Below, piece by piece: positions 50,285 to 56,580 of a stretch of 64,000 nt of DNA; position 1 is the stretch's first letter; every line of letters begins with the position of its first letter. Made by a program: the position numbers and the translations under genes. The notes beneath the pieces are model-generated. The model saw only the letters and a list, made by a program, of their open reading frames with translations. It was not told the DNA's origin and ran no database searches. Origin of the DNA: Streptomyces sp. MJM8645 (lineage in GTDB: Bacteria; Actinomycetota; Actinomycetes; Streptomycetales; Streptomycetaceae); contig NZ_LJJF01000001.1 in assembly GCF_001625365.1 (NCBI RefSeq), positions 4,041,001-4,105,000 on the forward strand, written 5' to 3'.

Positions 50285-51694
50285 CTAGAGCACCTGGTTA
50301 AGCCCAGTGCCGGAGATCACCGAAATGGAGCCGGGGTAACGGCCAGCCTGGAAAGACGCGTAATTGTAGAGCCTCACAAACACCGACATCTGGTTAGCGT
50401 AGGTCTGCTGGAAAGCCTCGGCCCGAATGTGCGACTCCCACAAGCGAATGTCATCCGACTTGAGGACTAGGATTCGGTCCTCATTCGTGCCGACGCCCAG
50501 GTTGGTGGGAATGTTCGCATCGAGGTACACGTCCAGGCCAGCAATTCGGCCCGCCGGACCCTGAGCGTTCAGCTTCGGGCCGAGAATACCAAGAGCATTA
50601 TTCGGGCCGCTCTCAGCGGGAACAATTACGGGGCGGCCTAGCGTGTCCTGCTGAGCCAGCATCCACATAAACCGGCGCGGGTGCATAACCATGGCGTCCG
50701 GCGCCTCATAGCGGGAGGTATAAACCTTGCTAATCGCTGACGCAATCGCGTTGTACAGAGAATTGGCACCAGTCAGCGCGGTGCCGGACCACGTGACGGA
50801 GTTGGTGCCCGCAAGGGTCAGAATTCCGGTCGGCTGGCCACCGGTACCCGGCCCGGTAAGGCACAGCGTGTCGAGGCGCATCGCGTAATCTGCGGCCAAA
50901 TCACCCAGGATCACGTCATCAATATTCAGCGGACTCTGCTCTATGAGCTGCAAAGAAACGGTTTGCCCACCCGCCACTGTGGTCACGCTGCTCGAGATGC
51001 TGGTGGTCGTCAGGTCCGTCTGCTGAATCTGGCTATTCTGCGTACCCTGGACAGCCGTAGCCGTACCAGTATTGACCTTCGGCAGGTTGAGCTGATCAGT
51101 GCCCGGAGGCAGCGGATCATTCGTCACGAGATCGACAAACACGCGCCTAGGTCGGGCAAGCTTGACAAACTCGACTTCGAGCCACATAGGCGGGACAAAC
51201 TCGCCACCGCTGCCGTTCGTGGTGCTGATAGCGCGAAGTTCACCGTTCGCGCGGGCCCGTTCGGCAGCCATCCGGTTATTGCGATCCAGCCGCTCCAGGG
51301 CGTTACGGTCACCATGCTTGCGAACGTTGAGCATGTCCATAAAGAACGAGGTCTTCGCATCCTCGCGCTTATAGACCTCCGGCTCACGCGTAATGATTGC
51401 AGCGCCCGGCATGGACGGCTTGCGACTCTCAGTGGCCGTGGGGCTCGATCCTGTACCGAAGGCGTACTTCTGGTATCCGAGCGCGGCGGCGTTGGCTGCC
51501 CTTTCGTGCTCGTCCAGTTCCTCAATGCGATCATTTAGGGCGCGTATTCGTGTTTCGGTCGAATCGAAATCCCGAGCCTCGGACGGCGTGAGGCTTCTAT
51601 TTCCTGCCTTCGCTCGCTCAAGGATCCTGTCCAGCGCATCCCGCTGGGTTTCGCGCTTGGATCGTAGATCGTCAATTATGGCACAGTTGTTCAT
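50285..51694 (-). CDS. HK97-family phage major capsid protein
   Basis: 469 residues. An N-terminal delta/scaffold-like coiled coil (about 5-65, DLRSKRETQRDALDRILERA, then IRALNDRIEELDEHERAANA) is followed by the HK97 fold: GEFVPPMWLEVEFVKLARPRRVFVDLV (E-loop and spine start), TDQLNLPKV, the A-domain PTGILTLAGTN and VMHPRRFMWMLAQQDTLGRPV, then GLDVYLDANIPTNLG and a C-terminal VFVRLYNYASFQAGRYP. Length fits an uncleaved major capsid protein; no prohead protease or portal gene accompanies it. Lower GC than the host genes. It follows the 87-aa gene by 35 bp and ends at its own terminator. Confidence 0.9.
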   Translation of the reverse strand: MNNCAIIDDLRSKRETQRDALDRILERAKAGNRSLTPSEARDFDSTETRIRALNDRIEELDEHERAANAAALGYQKYAFGTGSSPTATESRKPSMPGAAIITREPEVYKREDAKTSFFMDMLNVRKHGDRNALERLDRNNRMAAERARANGELRAISTTNGSGGEFVPPMWLEVEFVKLARPRRVFVDLVTNDPLPPGTDQLNLPKVNTGTATAVQGTQNSQIQQTDLTTTSISSSVTTVAGGQTVSLQLIEQSPLNIDDVILGDLAADYAMRLDTLCLTGPGTGGQPTGILTLAGTNSVTWSGTALTGANSLYNAIASAISKVYTSRYEAPDAMVMHPRRFMWMLAQQDTLGRPVIVPAESGPNNALGILGPKLNAQGPAGRIAGLDVYLDANIPTNLGVGTNEDRILVLKSDDIRLWESHIRAEAFQQTYANQMSVFVRLYNYASFQAGRYPGSISVISGTGLNQVL

Positions 51695-51729
51695 TTGGTC
51701 CCCATCGCTTTCCAGGCTGTTCTAGATGA

Positions 51730-51993
51730 TTACTGTCCGCGCCGTTCCAGAACCGCATTTGCAATACGGCGATCGACCGCCAGGCGGCGCATATCGGTGC
51801 CAACCTCAATCAGGGAGGTCAGAGCGAAAAGCATCGGATGGGGCCTTCCATCTACCGCCACCCCGTCCCACTCAACAGACTCAAGGGCAGCGAGGGAGAG
51901 CGCGTTTATGCGTACGCGCAGATCCTGAATGAAGGCGTCCGGCGCTACCTCGGGGGCAGGCCTCAGCTCTAGAGCCATCTCGTTCGGACTCAT
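51730..51993 (-). CDS. Hypothetical protein upstream of capsid gene (87 aa)
   Basis: Starts MSPNEMALELRPAPEVAPDAF, then IQDLRVRINALSLAALESVEW, ALTSLIEVGTDMRRLAVDRRI. Mostly helical and acidic/basic mixed. AAGGA lies 6 nt before this ATG and directly after the T tract of the leader terminator, which argues against the longer frame to 52146. Co-transcribed with the capsid gene; may be a capsid accessory such as a scaffold or size-determination factor (inference). Confidence 0.6.
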   Translation of the reverse strand: MSPNEMALELRPAPEVAPDAFIQDLRVRINALSLAALESVEWDGVAVDGRPHPMLFALTSLIEVGTDMRRLAVDRRIANAVLERRGQ

Positions 51994-52009
51994 GGCGATT
52001 CCTTGGAAT

Positions 52010-52072
52010 AAAAAAGGCCCCCGTGGGCTTGGAATGCCTATGGGCGGCATGCATTCCAAGCCCACGAGGGCC
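52010..52072 (-). terminator. Intrinsic terminator in the capsid operon leader (possible attenuator)
   Basis: On the minus strand a stem with perfect 15-bp arms (GTGGGCTTGGAATGC and complement), extended by GGCC pairs, is followed directly by TTTTTT. It lies between the promoter-like motif at 52146-52164 and the ribosome-binding site of the 87-aa gene, so readthrough or antitermination is needed to express the capsid. Confidence 0.8.
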
Positions 52073-52145
52073 AAGATCAGTGGGCGCGCCGCCAAGCGCA
52101 GAGAGAGCGAAGCGCCGCAGTTAAGGGCGGGGGCTCTCAACCACA

Positions 52146-52164
52146 CTAGGGAGCAAGGAATTCC
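52146..52164 (-). promoter_or_regulatory. Repeated element motif, copy A (capsid leader)
   Basis: CTAGGGAGCAAGGAATTCC (+ strand reading). 18 of 19 bases match copy C before the integrase gene, 15 of 19 match copy B before the 76-aa gene. Each copy lies on the upstream side of a minus-strand gene, so it is probably a shared promoter or operator. Confidence 0.65.
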
Positions 52165-52200
52165 CGCCGATCGACTCAGCGAAGCGGGCGCGGGACTTGA

Positions 52201-52297
52201 GGGTGACGAGGTGACGATCGGGACGCCGATCTGGGTTTCCCTATAGAGTTTCTTAAGGGGTATTGGATCTGGCCTTCAAATCGTCACCTCGTCACCC
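52201..52297. repeat. Structured module 1: inverted 18-bp arms around CCCTATAG core
   Basis: Arms GGGTGACGAGGTGACGAT (52201-52218) and its exact complement (52280-52297). Each arm is itself a tandem GGTGACGA repeat. The centre holds CCCTATAG (52239-52246) and TCTTAAGGG (52251-52259), an imperfect palindrome. Same layout as modules 2 and 3, whose arms differ in sequence. Confidence 0.85.
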
Positions 52298-52464
52298 CTG
52301 GGGCTTGTTTGCTGCACTTCTCCGTGCTGAGGTGCGCGCTAGACGGCGCTCTGGACCCTCTCGGCTGTCGCCCCTGAGGAGCAGCGGGGAGACGCCCCTG
52401 CAAGCTGCCGGGCGCCCTCTGTGGATCTCTGGTGACCGCTTGCGCCCTTGTGCCAGCGGGCGCC

Positions 52465-52559
52465 GATGTAGGTATGCAAGTTTGACGCTGCTTCCCGGCT
52501 TCCCTATAGGTTTCTGTAGGGATACCTGGGATCACCGTCAAACCTACATACCTACATAG
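52465..52559. repeat. Structured module 2: inverted arms around CCCTATAG core
   Basis: Arms GATGTAGGTATGCAAGTTT... (52465-52487) and its complement at 52536-52558, matching at 20 of 23 positions. The arm is built on a GTAGGTAT-type direct repeat. Core CCCTATAG at 52502-52509 with TCTGTAGGG after it. Confidence 0.8.
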
Positions 52560-52624
52560 CCATGGAGATTTTCCAGGTCTCTGCGCTGGCCCGCCCGAAG
52601 TCCTGTACGGCCGTCTGCGGGCAT

Positions 52625-52660
52625 GAAAGAGCCCCGGCAGGCTCGGAGCCGTACCGGGGC
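52625..52660 (-). terminator. Terminator after the 76-aa gene
   Basis: GCCCCGG (52631-52637) pairs with CCGGGGC (52654-52660) and encloses a smaller GGCTC/GAGCC hairpin; TCTTTC follows on the minus strand. Confidence 0.7.
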
Positions 52661-52682
52661 GTCTCAGGGGCTTACCGGGCCG

Positions 52683-52913
52683 CTACGCGGCTTCTTGCGC
52701 GTAGTCGAGGCCGTCAATCTCGTCGGCGTGGCCCTCGGCCTGCTCGGCATAGTGCAGCAGCATGGCGAGTCGATGCCGCTGGTAGTCGCTGTCGCCCTCG
52801 TCCATGCTGGCACGCAACACGCGGGTGAGTCGGCTACGGTGGCTGTCCTCGTTCTGCCACGCGTCTAGGTACGCGTCGAAGGTTTCTACGCTCAGGTGCT
52901 CGGTGAGCATCAT
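52683..52913 (-). CDS. Small acidic helical protein of the element (76 aa)
   Basis: Starts MMLTEHLSVETFDAYLDAW, then NEDSHRSRLTRVLRASMDEG and RHRLAMLLHYAEQAEGHADEID. Strong ribosome-binding site AAAGGA 4-5 nt before the paired ATG codons; an ATG at 52940 is less likely. It has its own copy of the 19-bp motif upstream and a terminator downstream, and lies next to the integrase gene. Candidates are a recombination directionality factor or a replication or regulatory factor; nothing in the sequence decides. Confidence 0.6.
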   Translation of the reverse strand: MMLTEHLSVETFDAYLDAWQNEDSHRSRLTRVLRASMDEGDSDYQRHRLAMLLHYAEQAEGHADEIDGLDYAQEAA

Positions 52914-53018
52914 GTCCTTTCCAGGTTCAGTCTGCTTCATCGATGAGCGGTGACGTGCTTCCCGAGGCATCGCCCTGACACGGCCGGGCAGGTGCATCCT
53001 GACCGGCTCTCACCTTCA

Positions 53019-53037
53019 AGAGGGAGCAAGACATTCC
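53019..53037 (-). promoter_or_regulatory. Repeated element motif, copy B (76-aa gene)
   Basis: AGAGGGAGCAAGACATTCC (+ strand reading), 15 of 19 identical to copy A. Lies 17 bp from module 3 and 106 bp before the 76-aa gene start. Confidence 0.6.
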
Positions 53038-53054
53038 CCGATTTCAGCGGTCCG

Positions 53055-53147
53055 GATGACGAATGACGGTTCTGAGCGAGAGTCGTGTATCCCCTATAGA
53101 ACCTCTTAGGGATTACCAGATCGGTGTTAGAACCGTCATTCGTCATC
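53055..53147. repeat. Structured module 3: inverted 19-bp arms around CCCTATAG core
   Basis: Arms GATGACGAATGACGGTTCT (53055-53073) and its exact complement (53129-53147). Each arm contains a tandem ATGACGA/ATGACGG repeat. Core CCCTATAG at 53092-53099 followed by CTCTTAGGG. Confidence 0.85.
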
Positions 53148-53214
53148 GCAGTAGGCCGTTTGGCCGCCTTCCTCGCTGACCCCACGAAGCCCCGTGGGGC
53201 TGCCTGAGGGCACG

Positions 53215-53241
53215 AAAAGGCCCCCGCCGGGCCGGTGGGCC
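53215..53241 (-). terminator. Terminator after the integrase gene
   Basis: Minus-strand GGCCCACCG/CGGGGGCC stem followed by TTTTCG, 44 bp after the integrase stop. Confidence 0.7.
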
Positions 53242-53284
53242 AGACAGGGGCTGAAAGGGCGCCAGAGGGGCGCTCAGGGCCGTT

Positions 53285-54955
53285 CTAGATACGGTGGTGG
53301 CACTTGCCATGTTCGGCGGAACCGCAGTCAGCGCACGGGGCAACGTGGTTCACGGCGTCTCCCGGTCGCAACCCGATGAGGTGCGAGCACTCCGGACAGT
53401 AGGTCATGTGCACCGGACCACTGCTCTCCTCAATCGCGATGGCTCGCAAGTGGGCTTCTGCCGGGTCGACTTCGCGCCACCATGCCGGGCCGTCGAAGCT
53501 GATCGAAACCCGCGACGGGTCGAATCGCTTGGGCGCCTTCGGGGCCAGGGGCGAGATCTCCACTCGCGTGCCGAAGTCAGCGAGCAAGGCCCGCCGCCCT
53601 TCGTCATTTCGCCGCTTCCACTCGTCCGCCACGGTGCCTCCAGCGTCGACCCAGCGCCCTTCGGCTTGTTCGGCCTCTGCCCGAAGTTCTGCCTCCCGGC
53701 TCTCAAGAGCGCTTAGTTGCTTGATGACGATCCGGGCGGCGGCTCCGTCGGGGTCAAGCCGCACCAGGTTCCCAGCCAGGCGCTCAATCTGCGTCATCAC
53801 CTCAGCGAGCTGGAGTACCGCGCTGCCGTCGGGCTCCGCCCAGCGCATCAGGTTGAACCGCCCGAAGCGCTTGAGGAAGTCAGCGGTCACCATGGCTTCG
53901 ACCGGAGCAGCCACGATTACGTTCGGCCGGTGAGTGCCGCGCTTGCCGACACCGGCGCGGCACACAGACGTGCTGTAGTCCTTTCCCCGTACTTCGCGCC
54001 GTTGCCGGTACATAGGACCGTCACACTCGGAGCAGCGCGCCGCGTGCAACAGCAGCGCCTTCCCGTTCCGCTCCACGCCACGTCCCTTGGCCTTCTCATC
54101 AATGATCGCGCGGACCGCAGACCAGGTCTCGGCGTTCAGGATCTCCGGTCCAGCGGACAGCTGGCGGCCCTCAGCGTCGAGAACCGGCTGGTTCGTCAGT
54201 GCGCCTCGCTTGGAGCCCGGCGTAGCCTGCACGGCCCAGCCACGCATGGCAGGGGTGTACAGCACATCCCGCAGCGTCGTGGAGTGCCAGCGACTTCCCC
54301 GCACCTTGCGGCCGTCCCGGTGTCGTGCATGGTCCGCCGGGGACAGTACTCCTCGTTCGTTCAGCTCGTGGGCAAGGCCAGTCATCGAAGCCCCGTGGTT
54401 GATGAGCCGGTCGGCGCAGTCACGGACGATGGCAGCGGCGGTTTCATCGATGGCCCAACGCTTGTTGTTCACCGGCCCATCGACCGCGTACCCGTACGGT
54501 GCAAGGCCGCCCAAGTGGTTGCCACGGGAACGGAAATGATCCTTCGAGGCCTGGATGCGGGCCGTGATCATGTCCCTCTCGTACTCGGCAAACGCCGCAA
54601 GCACGTTGATGATGATCGAAGCGTTCTCCGGCGACACCACGCCGTCAGCTGTGATGACGGTGGTGTGGGTGGACTCAGCGGCCTTCAACAAGCGCTGAAA
54701 CTCCAGGACGCTGCGGGCGTACCGGTCCAGCTTCGCGGCGATCACGTAGTCAGCACGCGGGAGCCAGGCCAACACCTCGCGCATGCCGGGGCGATCCTCC
54801 AGCTTGGTGGCGCCGGACACGTTGGTGTCGCTGGCGACAAGGATCACCTCCCATCCACGCTGCTCGGCGTACGCCTTGCACGAGGTGATGCGGTGGTCAG
54901 GGGCCTCGTCGGCAAAGAGCCGGGACAGGCGGTCATAGATGATCACAGTTGGCAT
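53285..54955 (-). CDS. int: Large serine integrase
   Basis: 556-residue serine recombinase. Resolvase-type catalytic domain (about 1-145) with the nucleophile Ser11 in IIYDRLSRLFAD, GWEVILVASDTNVSG and AKLDRYARSVLEF; a long connecting helix follows (AAFAEYERDMITARIQASKDHFRSRG). The recombinase domain (about 165-290) reads GGLAPYGYAVDG...HELNERGVLSPADHA. The zinc domain has CSECDGPMYRQRRE and a coiled-coil motif. A second Cys cluster at the C-terminus (CPECSHLIGL, APCADCGS, GKCHHRI) is an unusual extra zinc site. ATG at 54955, 26 bp from motif C and 70 bp from attR, in the usual int-att order. Confidence 0.95.
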   Translation of the reverse strand: MPTVIIYDRLSRLFADEAPDHRITSCKAYAEQRGWEVILVASDTNVSGATKLEDRPGMREVLAWLPRADYVIAAKLDRYARSVLEFQRLLKAAESTHTTVITADGVVSPENASIIINVLAAFAEYERDMITARIQASKDHFRSRGNHLGGLAPYGYAVDGPVNNKRWAIDETAAAIVRDCADRLINHGASMTGLAHELNERGVLSPADHARHRDGRKVRGSRWHSTTLRDVLYTPAMRGWAVQATPGSKRGALTNQPVLDAEGRQLSAGPEILNAETWSAVRAIIDEKAKGRGVERNGKALLLHAARCSECDGPMYRQRREVRGKDYSTSVCRAGVGKRGTHRPNVIVAAPVEAMVTADFLKRFGRFNLMRWAEPDGSAVLQLAEVMTQIERLAGNLVRLDPDGAAARIVIKQLSALESREAELRAEAEQAEGRWVDAGGTVADEWKRRNDEGRRALLADFGTRVEISPLAPKAPKRFDPSRVSISFDGPAWWREVDPAEAHLRAIAIEESSGPVHMTYCPECSHLIGLRPGDAVNHVAPCADCGSAEHGKCHHRI

Positions 54956-54980
54956 GGGTGGCCTCTCTCTCGCCAACCCC

Positions 54981-54999
54981 CTAGGGCGCAAGGAATTCC
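54981..54999 (-). promoter_or_regulatory. Repeated element motif, copy C (integrase gene)
   Basis: CTAGGGCGCAAGGAATTCC (+ strand reading), one base different from copy A. It ends 26 bp before the integrase ATG and 25 bp from the attR core. Confidence 0.65.
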
Positions 55000-55023
55000 G
55001 TGCACCGTTAGGGCGGCCACGCG

Positions 55024-55027
55024 GGCG
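55024..55027. other. attR core (GGCG)
   Basis: GGCG preceded by element sequence GGCCACGC and followed by cpaF sequence GATGCGGCACGG. In the reconstructed circle the junction reads CACGCG-GG-CGCGTG, a 6-bp dyad centred on the GG of the core, as expected for an attP of a serine integrase. Confidence 0.85.
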
Positions 55028-55356
55028 GATGCGGCACGGTGCACGCCAACACGGCGGCGGACGTGCCGGTCCGGCTGGAGGCGCTGGGCTCGCTCGCCGG
55101 GCTCGACCGGCCCGCGCTGCACAGCCAACTCCGGGCCGCGCTCGACCTGGTGGTGCACCTGGTCAGGGAGCCGGGCTCGGGGCGCCGCCGGGTGGCGGAG
55201 ATCCACACGTTGGCCGCCGGCCGTGACGGCCTGGCCGTCACCACCCCGGCGGTGGAGTTCCCGGTGGCGGGCGGTCTGGTCCCCGGGGCGGGTTGGGAGC
55301 GACTGGTCGGGCTGCTGGCGGTGCGCGGGGTGTCGCTCGCTGCGGGGCCGACGTGA
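55028..55356 (+). pseudogene. cpaF: cpaF/tadA secretion ATPase, 3' part
   Basis: Continuation of the ATPase after the element: the frame carries CGTVHANTAADVPVRLEALG (rest of the His box and the start of the C-terminal helices), then the C-terminal HLVREPGSGRRRVAEIHTLA and ends at TGA. It matches the missing end of the 5' piece with no residue lost or gained. It has no start of its own; a GTG inside would give an unanchored fragment. The TGA overlaps the GTG of the next gene. Confidence 0.93.
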
Positions 55357-55553
55357 CGACGGCGGTGGCCGGGTTGGCAGGTGCAGCCGGGTTGGTGGGT
55401 GAGGCCGGGTTGGTGGGTGCGGCCGGGTTGGCGAGTGCGGCCGTGCGGGCTGCGGAACTCGCGTTCGTCCTGCTGCTGGGCGGGTGCGTGGCGGGCGCCC
55501 TGACGCTGCTCGGGGCGTGGAACAGGAAAGACCGACGACCGGGAGGGTCCTGA
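55353..55553 (+). CDS. Small single-helix membrane protein in the tad operon
   Basis: 66 residues starting TTAVAGLAGAAGLVGEAGLVG, an Ala/Gly-rich repeat (AAGLVGE, AAGLASA), then one membrane helix (AELAFVLLLGGCVAGALTLL) and a basic end (WNRKDRRPGG). GTG start inside the cpaF stop (GTGA) and 2 bp before tadB. Possibly a small accessory subunit; family not recognised. Confidence 0.65.
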   Translation: MTTAVAGLAGAAGLVGEAGLVGAAGLASAAVRAAELAFVLLLGGCVAGALTLLGAWNRKDRRPGGS

Positions 55554-55554
55554 C

Positions 55555-56580
55555 GTGATGAGTGATCAGAGTTCTTTCTGTTGGGCATTGGTGCTGTGCC
55601 TGCTGGCCGTCGCCGCATGGCGTGCGGTGCAGGAGCAGATGCCGGGCGGTCGGCGGTACAGGCTGGTGCTGGCCGGCAGCGGGCCCCCGTCCGTTCCGGT
55701 GCCGGGCCCGCCGGCGGTGACCGCGGGGCGCGCCCGGCCGCGGACGTCCGACTGGCTGGCGCCCGAACTGTTGCTCCTGCCGGTGGGGTTGGCGGCCGGG
55801 CAGGCGACCTCCTCGCCGTTGCCGGTGCTCGCCGCCGGGCTGGCCGTACTGCCGCTGCGGCGGTGGCGGCTGCGACGGCGCGTGACGGTGGAGGCCGGGC
55901 GGCGGGCGGCCGCCGTGGTGGAGCTCTGCGCAGGGCTGGCAGGGGAGTTGCGCGGCGGGGCGACGCCGGAGCAGGCGTTGCACCTGGTCACGGCCCGCCT
56001 CGCGGACGACCCGGACGGGCTGCGCCGGCTCGGCGAGGAGCCGGTGGCGCGGCTCGCGGCGGGCCGGTACGGCGGGGACGTGCCCGCCGCGCTGCACCTG
56101 CTCGCCGAACTGCCGGGCGGGAGCGGGGCGTCGGCGATCGCGGCCTGCTGGCGGGTCGCCTCCGACGGCGGGTCGGGGCTGGCCGTCGCGCTGGACCGGG
56201 TGGCGGAGGCGCTGCGCGGCGAGCGGGCCCTGGCGGAGGAGATCGCCGGGGAACTGGCGGGGCCGCGGACCACGATCGCCGTCCTGGCCGCCCTGCCGGC
56301 CGCCGGGCTGCTGCTGGGGGCGGCGCTCGGGGCCCGGCCGGTGGGCATCCTGCTGCACACGCCGGCCGGGCTGGGGTGCCTCGCGGCGGGGGCGGCACTG
56401 GAGGGCCTGGGCGTGCTCTGGACGGCGCGCATCGTCCGGGCGGCGGCTCAGGGCGCTCAGGGTGCCCTGGAGGCTCCCCGGCGGGTCGCCGGGGCGTGGG
56501 GCTCTGGTGGTGGCGGGAGCTGCGGGCTCTCACGGGTACGGGCTCGGGTACGGGCGCGGGCGGAGGTGGTGTCGGGGTGA
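55555..56580 (+). CDS. tadB: TadB-type type II secretion F-domain membrane protein
   Basis: 341 residues (GTG at 55555 or ATG three bases on). Membrane helices near the N-terminus (CWALVLCLLAVAAW), at about 60-90, and two near the C-terminus (TTIAVLAALPAAGLLLGAALGA). The T2SSF cytoplasmic helical domain is recognisable in AAAVVELCAGLAGELRGGATPEQALHLV and CWRVASDGGSGLAVALDRVAEALRGERALAEEI. TadB forms the inner-membrane platform with TadC for Flp pilus export. Overlaps tadC by 4 bp. Confidence 0.85.
   Translation: MMSDQSSFCWALVLCLLAVAAWRAVQEQMPGGRRYRLVLAGSGPPSVPVPGPPAVTAGRARPRTSDWLAPELLLLPVGLAAGQATSSPLPVLAAGLAVLPLRRWRLRRRVTVEAGRRAAAVVELCAGLAGELRGGATPEQALHLVTARLADDPDGLRRLGEEPVARLAAGRYGGDVPAALHLLAELPGGSGASAIAACWRVASDGGSGLAVALDRVAEALRGERALAEEIAGELAGPRTTIAVLAALPAAGLLLGAALGARPVGILLHTPAGLGCLAAGAALEGLGVLWTARIVRAAAQGAQGALEAPRRVAGAWGSGGGGSCGLSRVRARVRARAEVVSG

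Larger units (their letters stand above)
51994..52682. other. Noncoding control region of the element
   Basis: 689 bp with no gene I can support. From left to right: leader terminator (52010-52072), 19-bp repeated motif (52146-52164), structured module 1 (52201-52297), module 2 (52465-52559) and a hairpin terminating the 76-aa gene (52625-52660). A minus-strand frame 52284-52541 runs through the modules and looks non-coding. Confidence 0.7.
52914..53284. other. Noncoding region upstream of the 76-aa gene
   Basis: 371 bp containing motif copy B (53019-53037), structured module 3 (53055-53147) and the integrase terminator (53215-53241). No gene supported. Confidence 0.65.
45821..55027. mobile_element. 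Integrated capsid-encoding phage-satellite-like element in cpaF (9,203 bp)
   Basis: The element is bounded by GGCG cores at 45821 and 55024 and splits cpaF in frame. Nearly all its genes lie on the minus strand, opposite to the host operon: serine integrase at the right end; 76-aa protein; 87-aa protein and HK97 major capsid protein; P27-like terminase small subunit; 88-aa protein; XRE regulator; then a coupled run of small genes ending with a DUF397 and a zinc-ribbon protein. Portal, large terminase, protease, tail, lysis and replication genes are absent. The central part (49.7-52.3 kb) is clearly less GC-rich than the chromosome. Three structured modules and a repeated promoter-like motif lie between 52.1 and 53.2 kb. 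Confidence 0.9.

Noticed and set aside
52284..52541. 85-aa minus-strand frame between modules 1 and 2
   Set aside because: Starts inside the arm of module 2, ends inside module 1, has no ribosome-binding site and low-complexity composition.
52201..53147. CRISPR array
   Set aside because: Only three units, spaced hundreds of bases apart, with conserved centres and variable arms; the geometry is not repeat-spacer.
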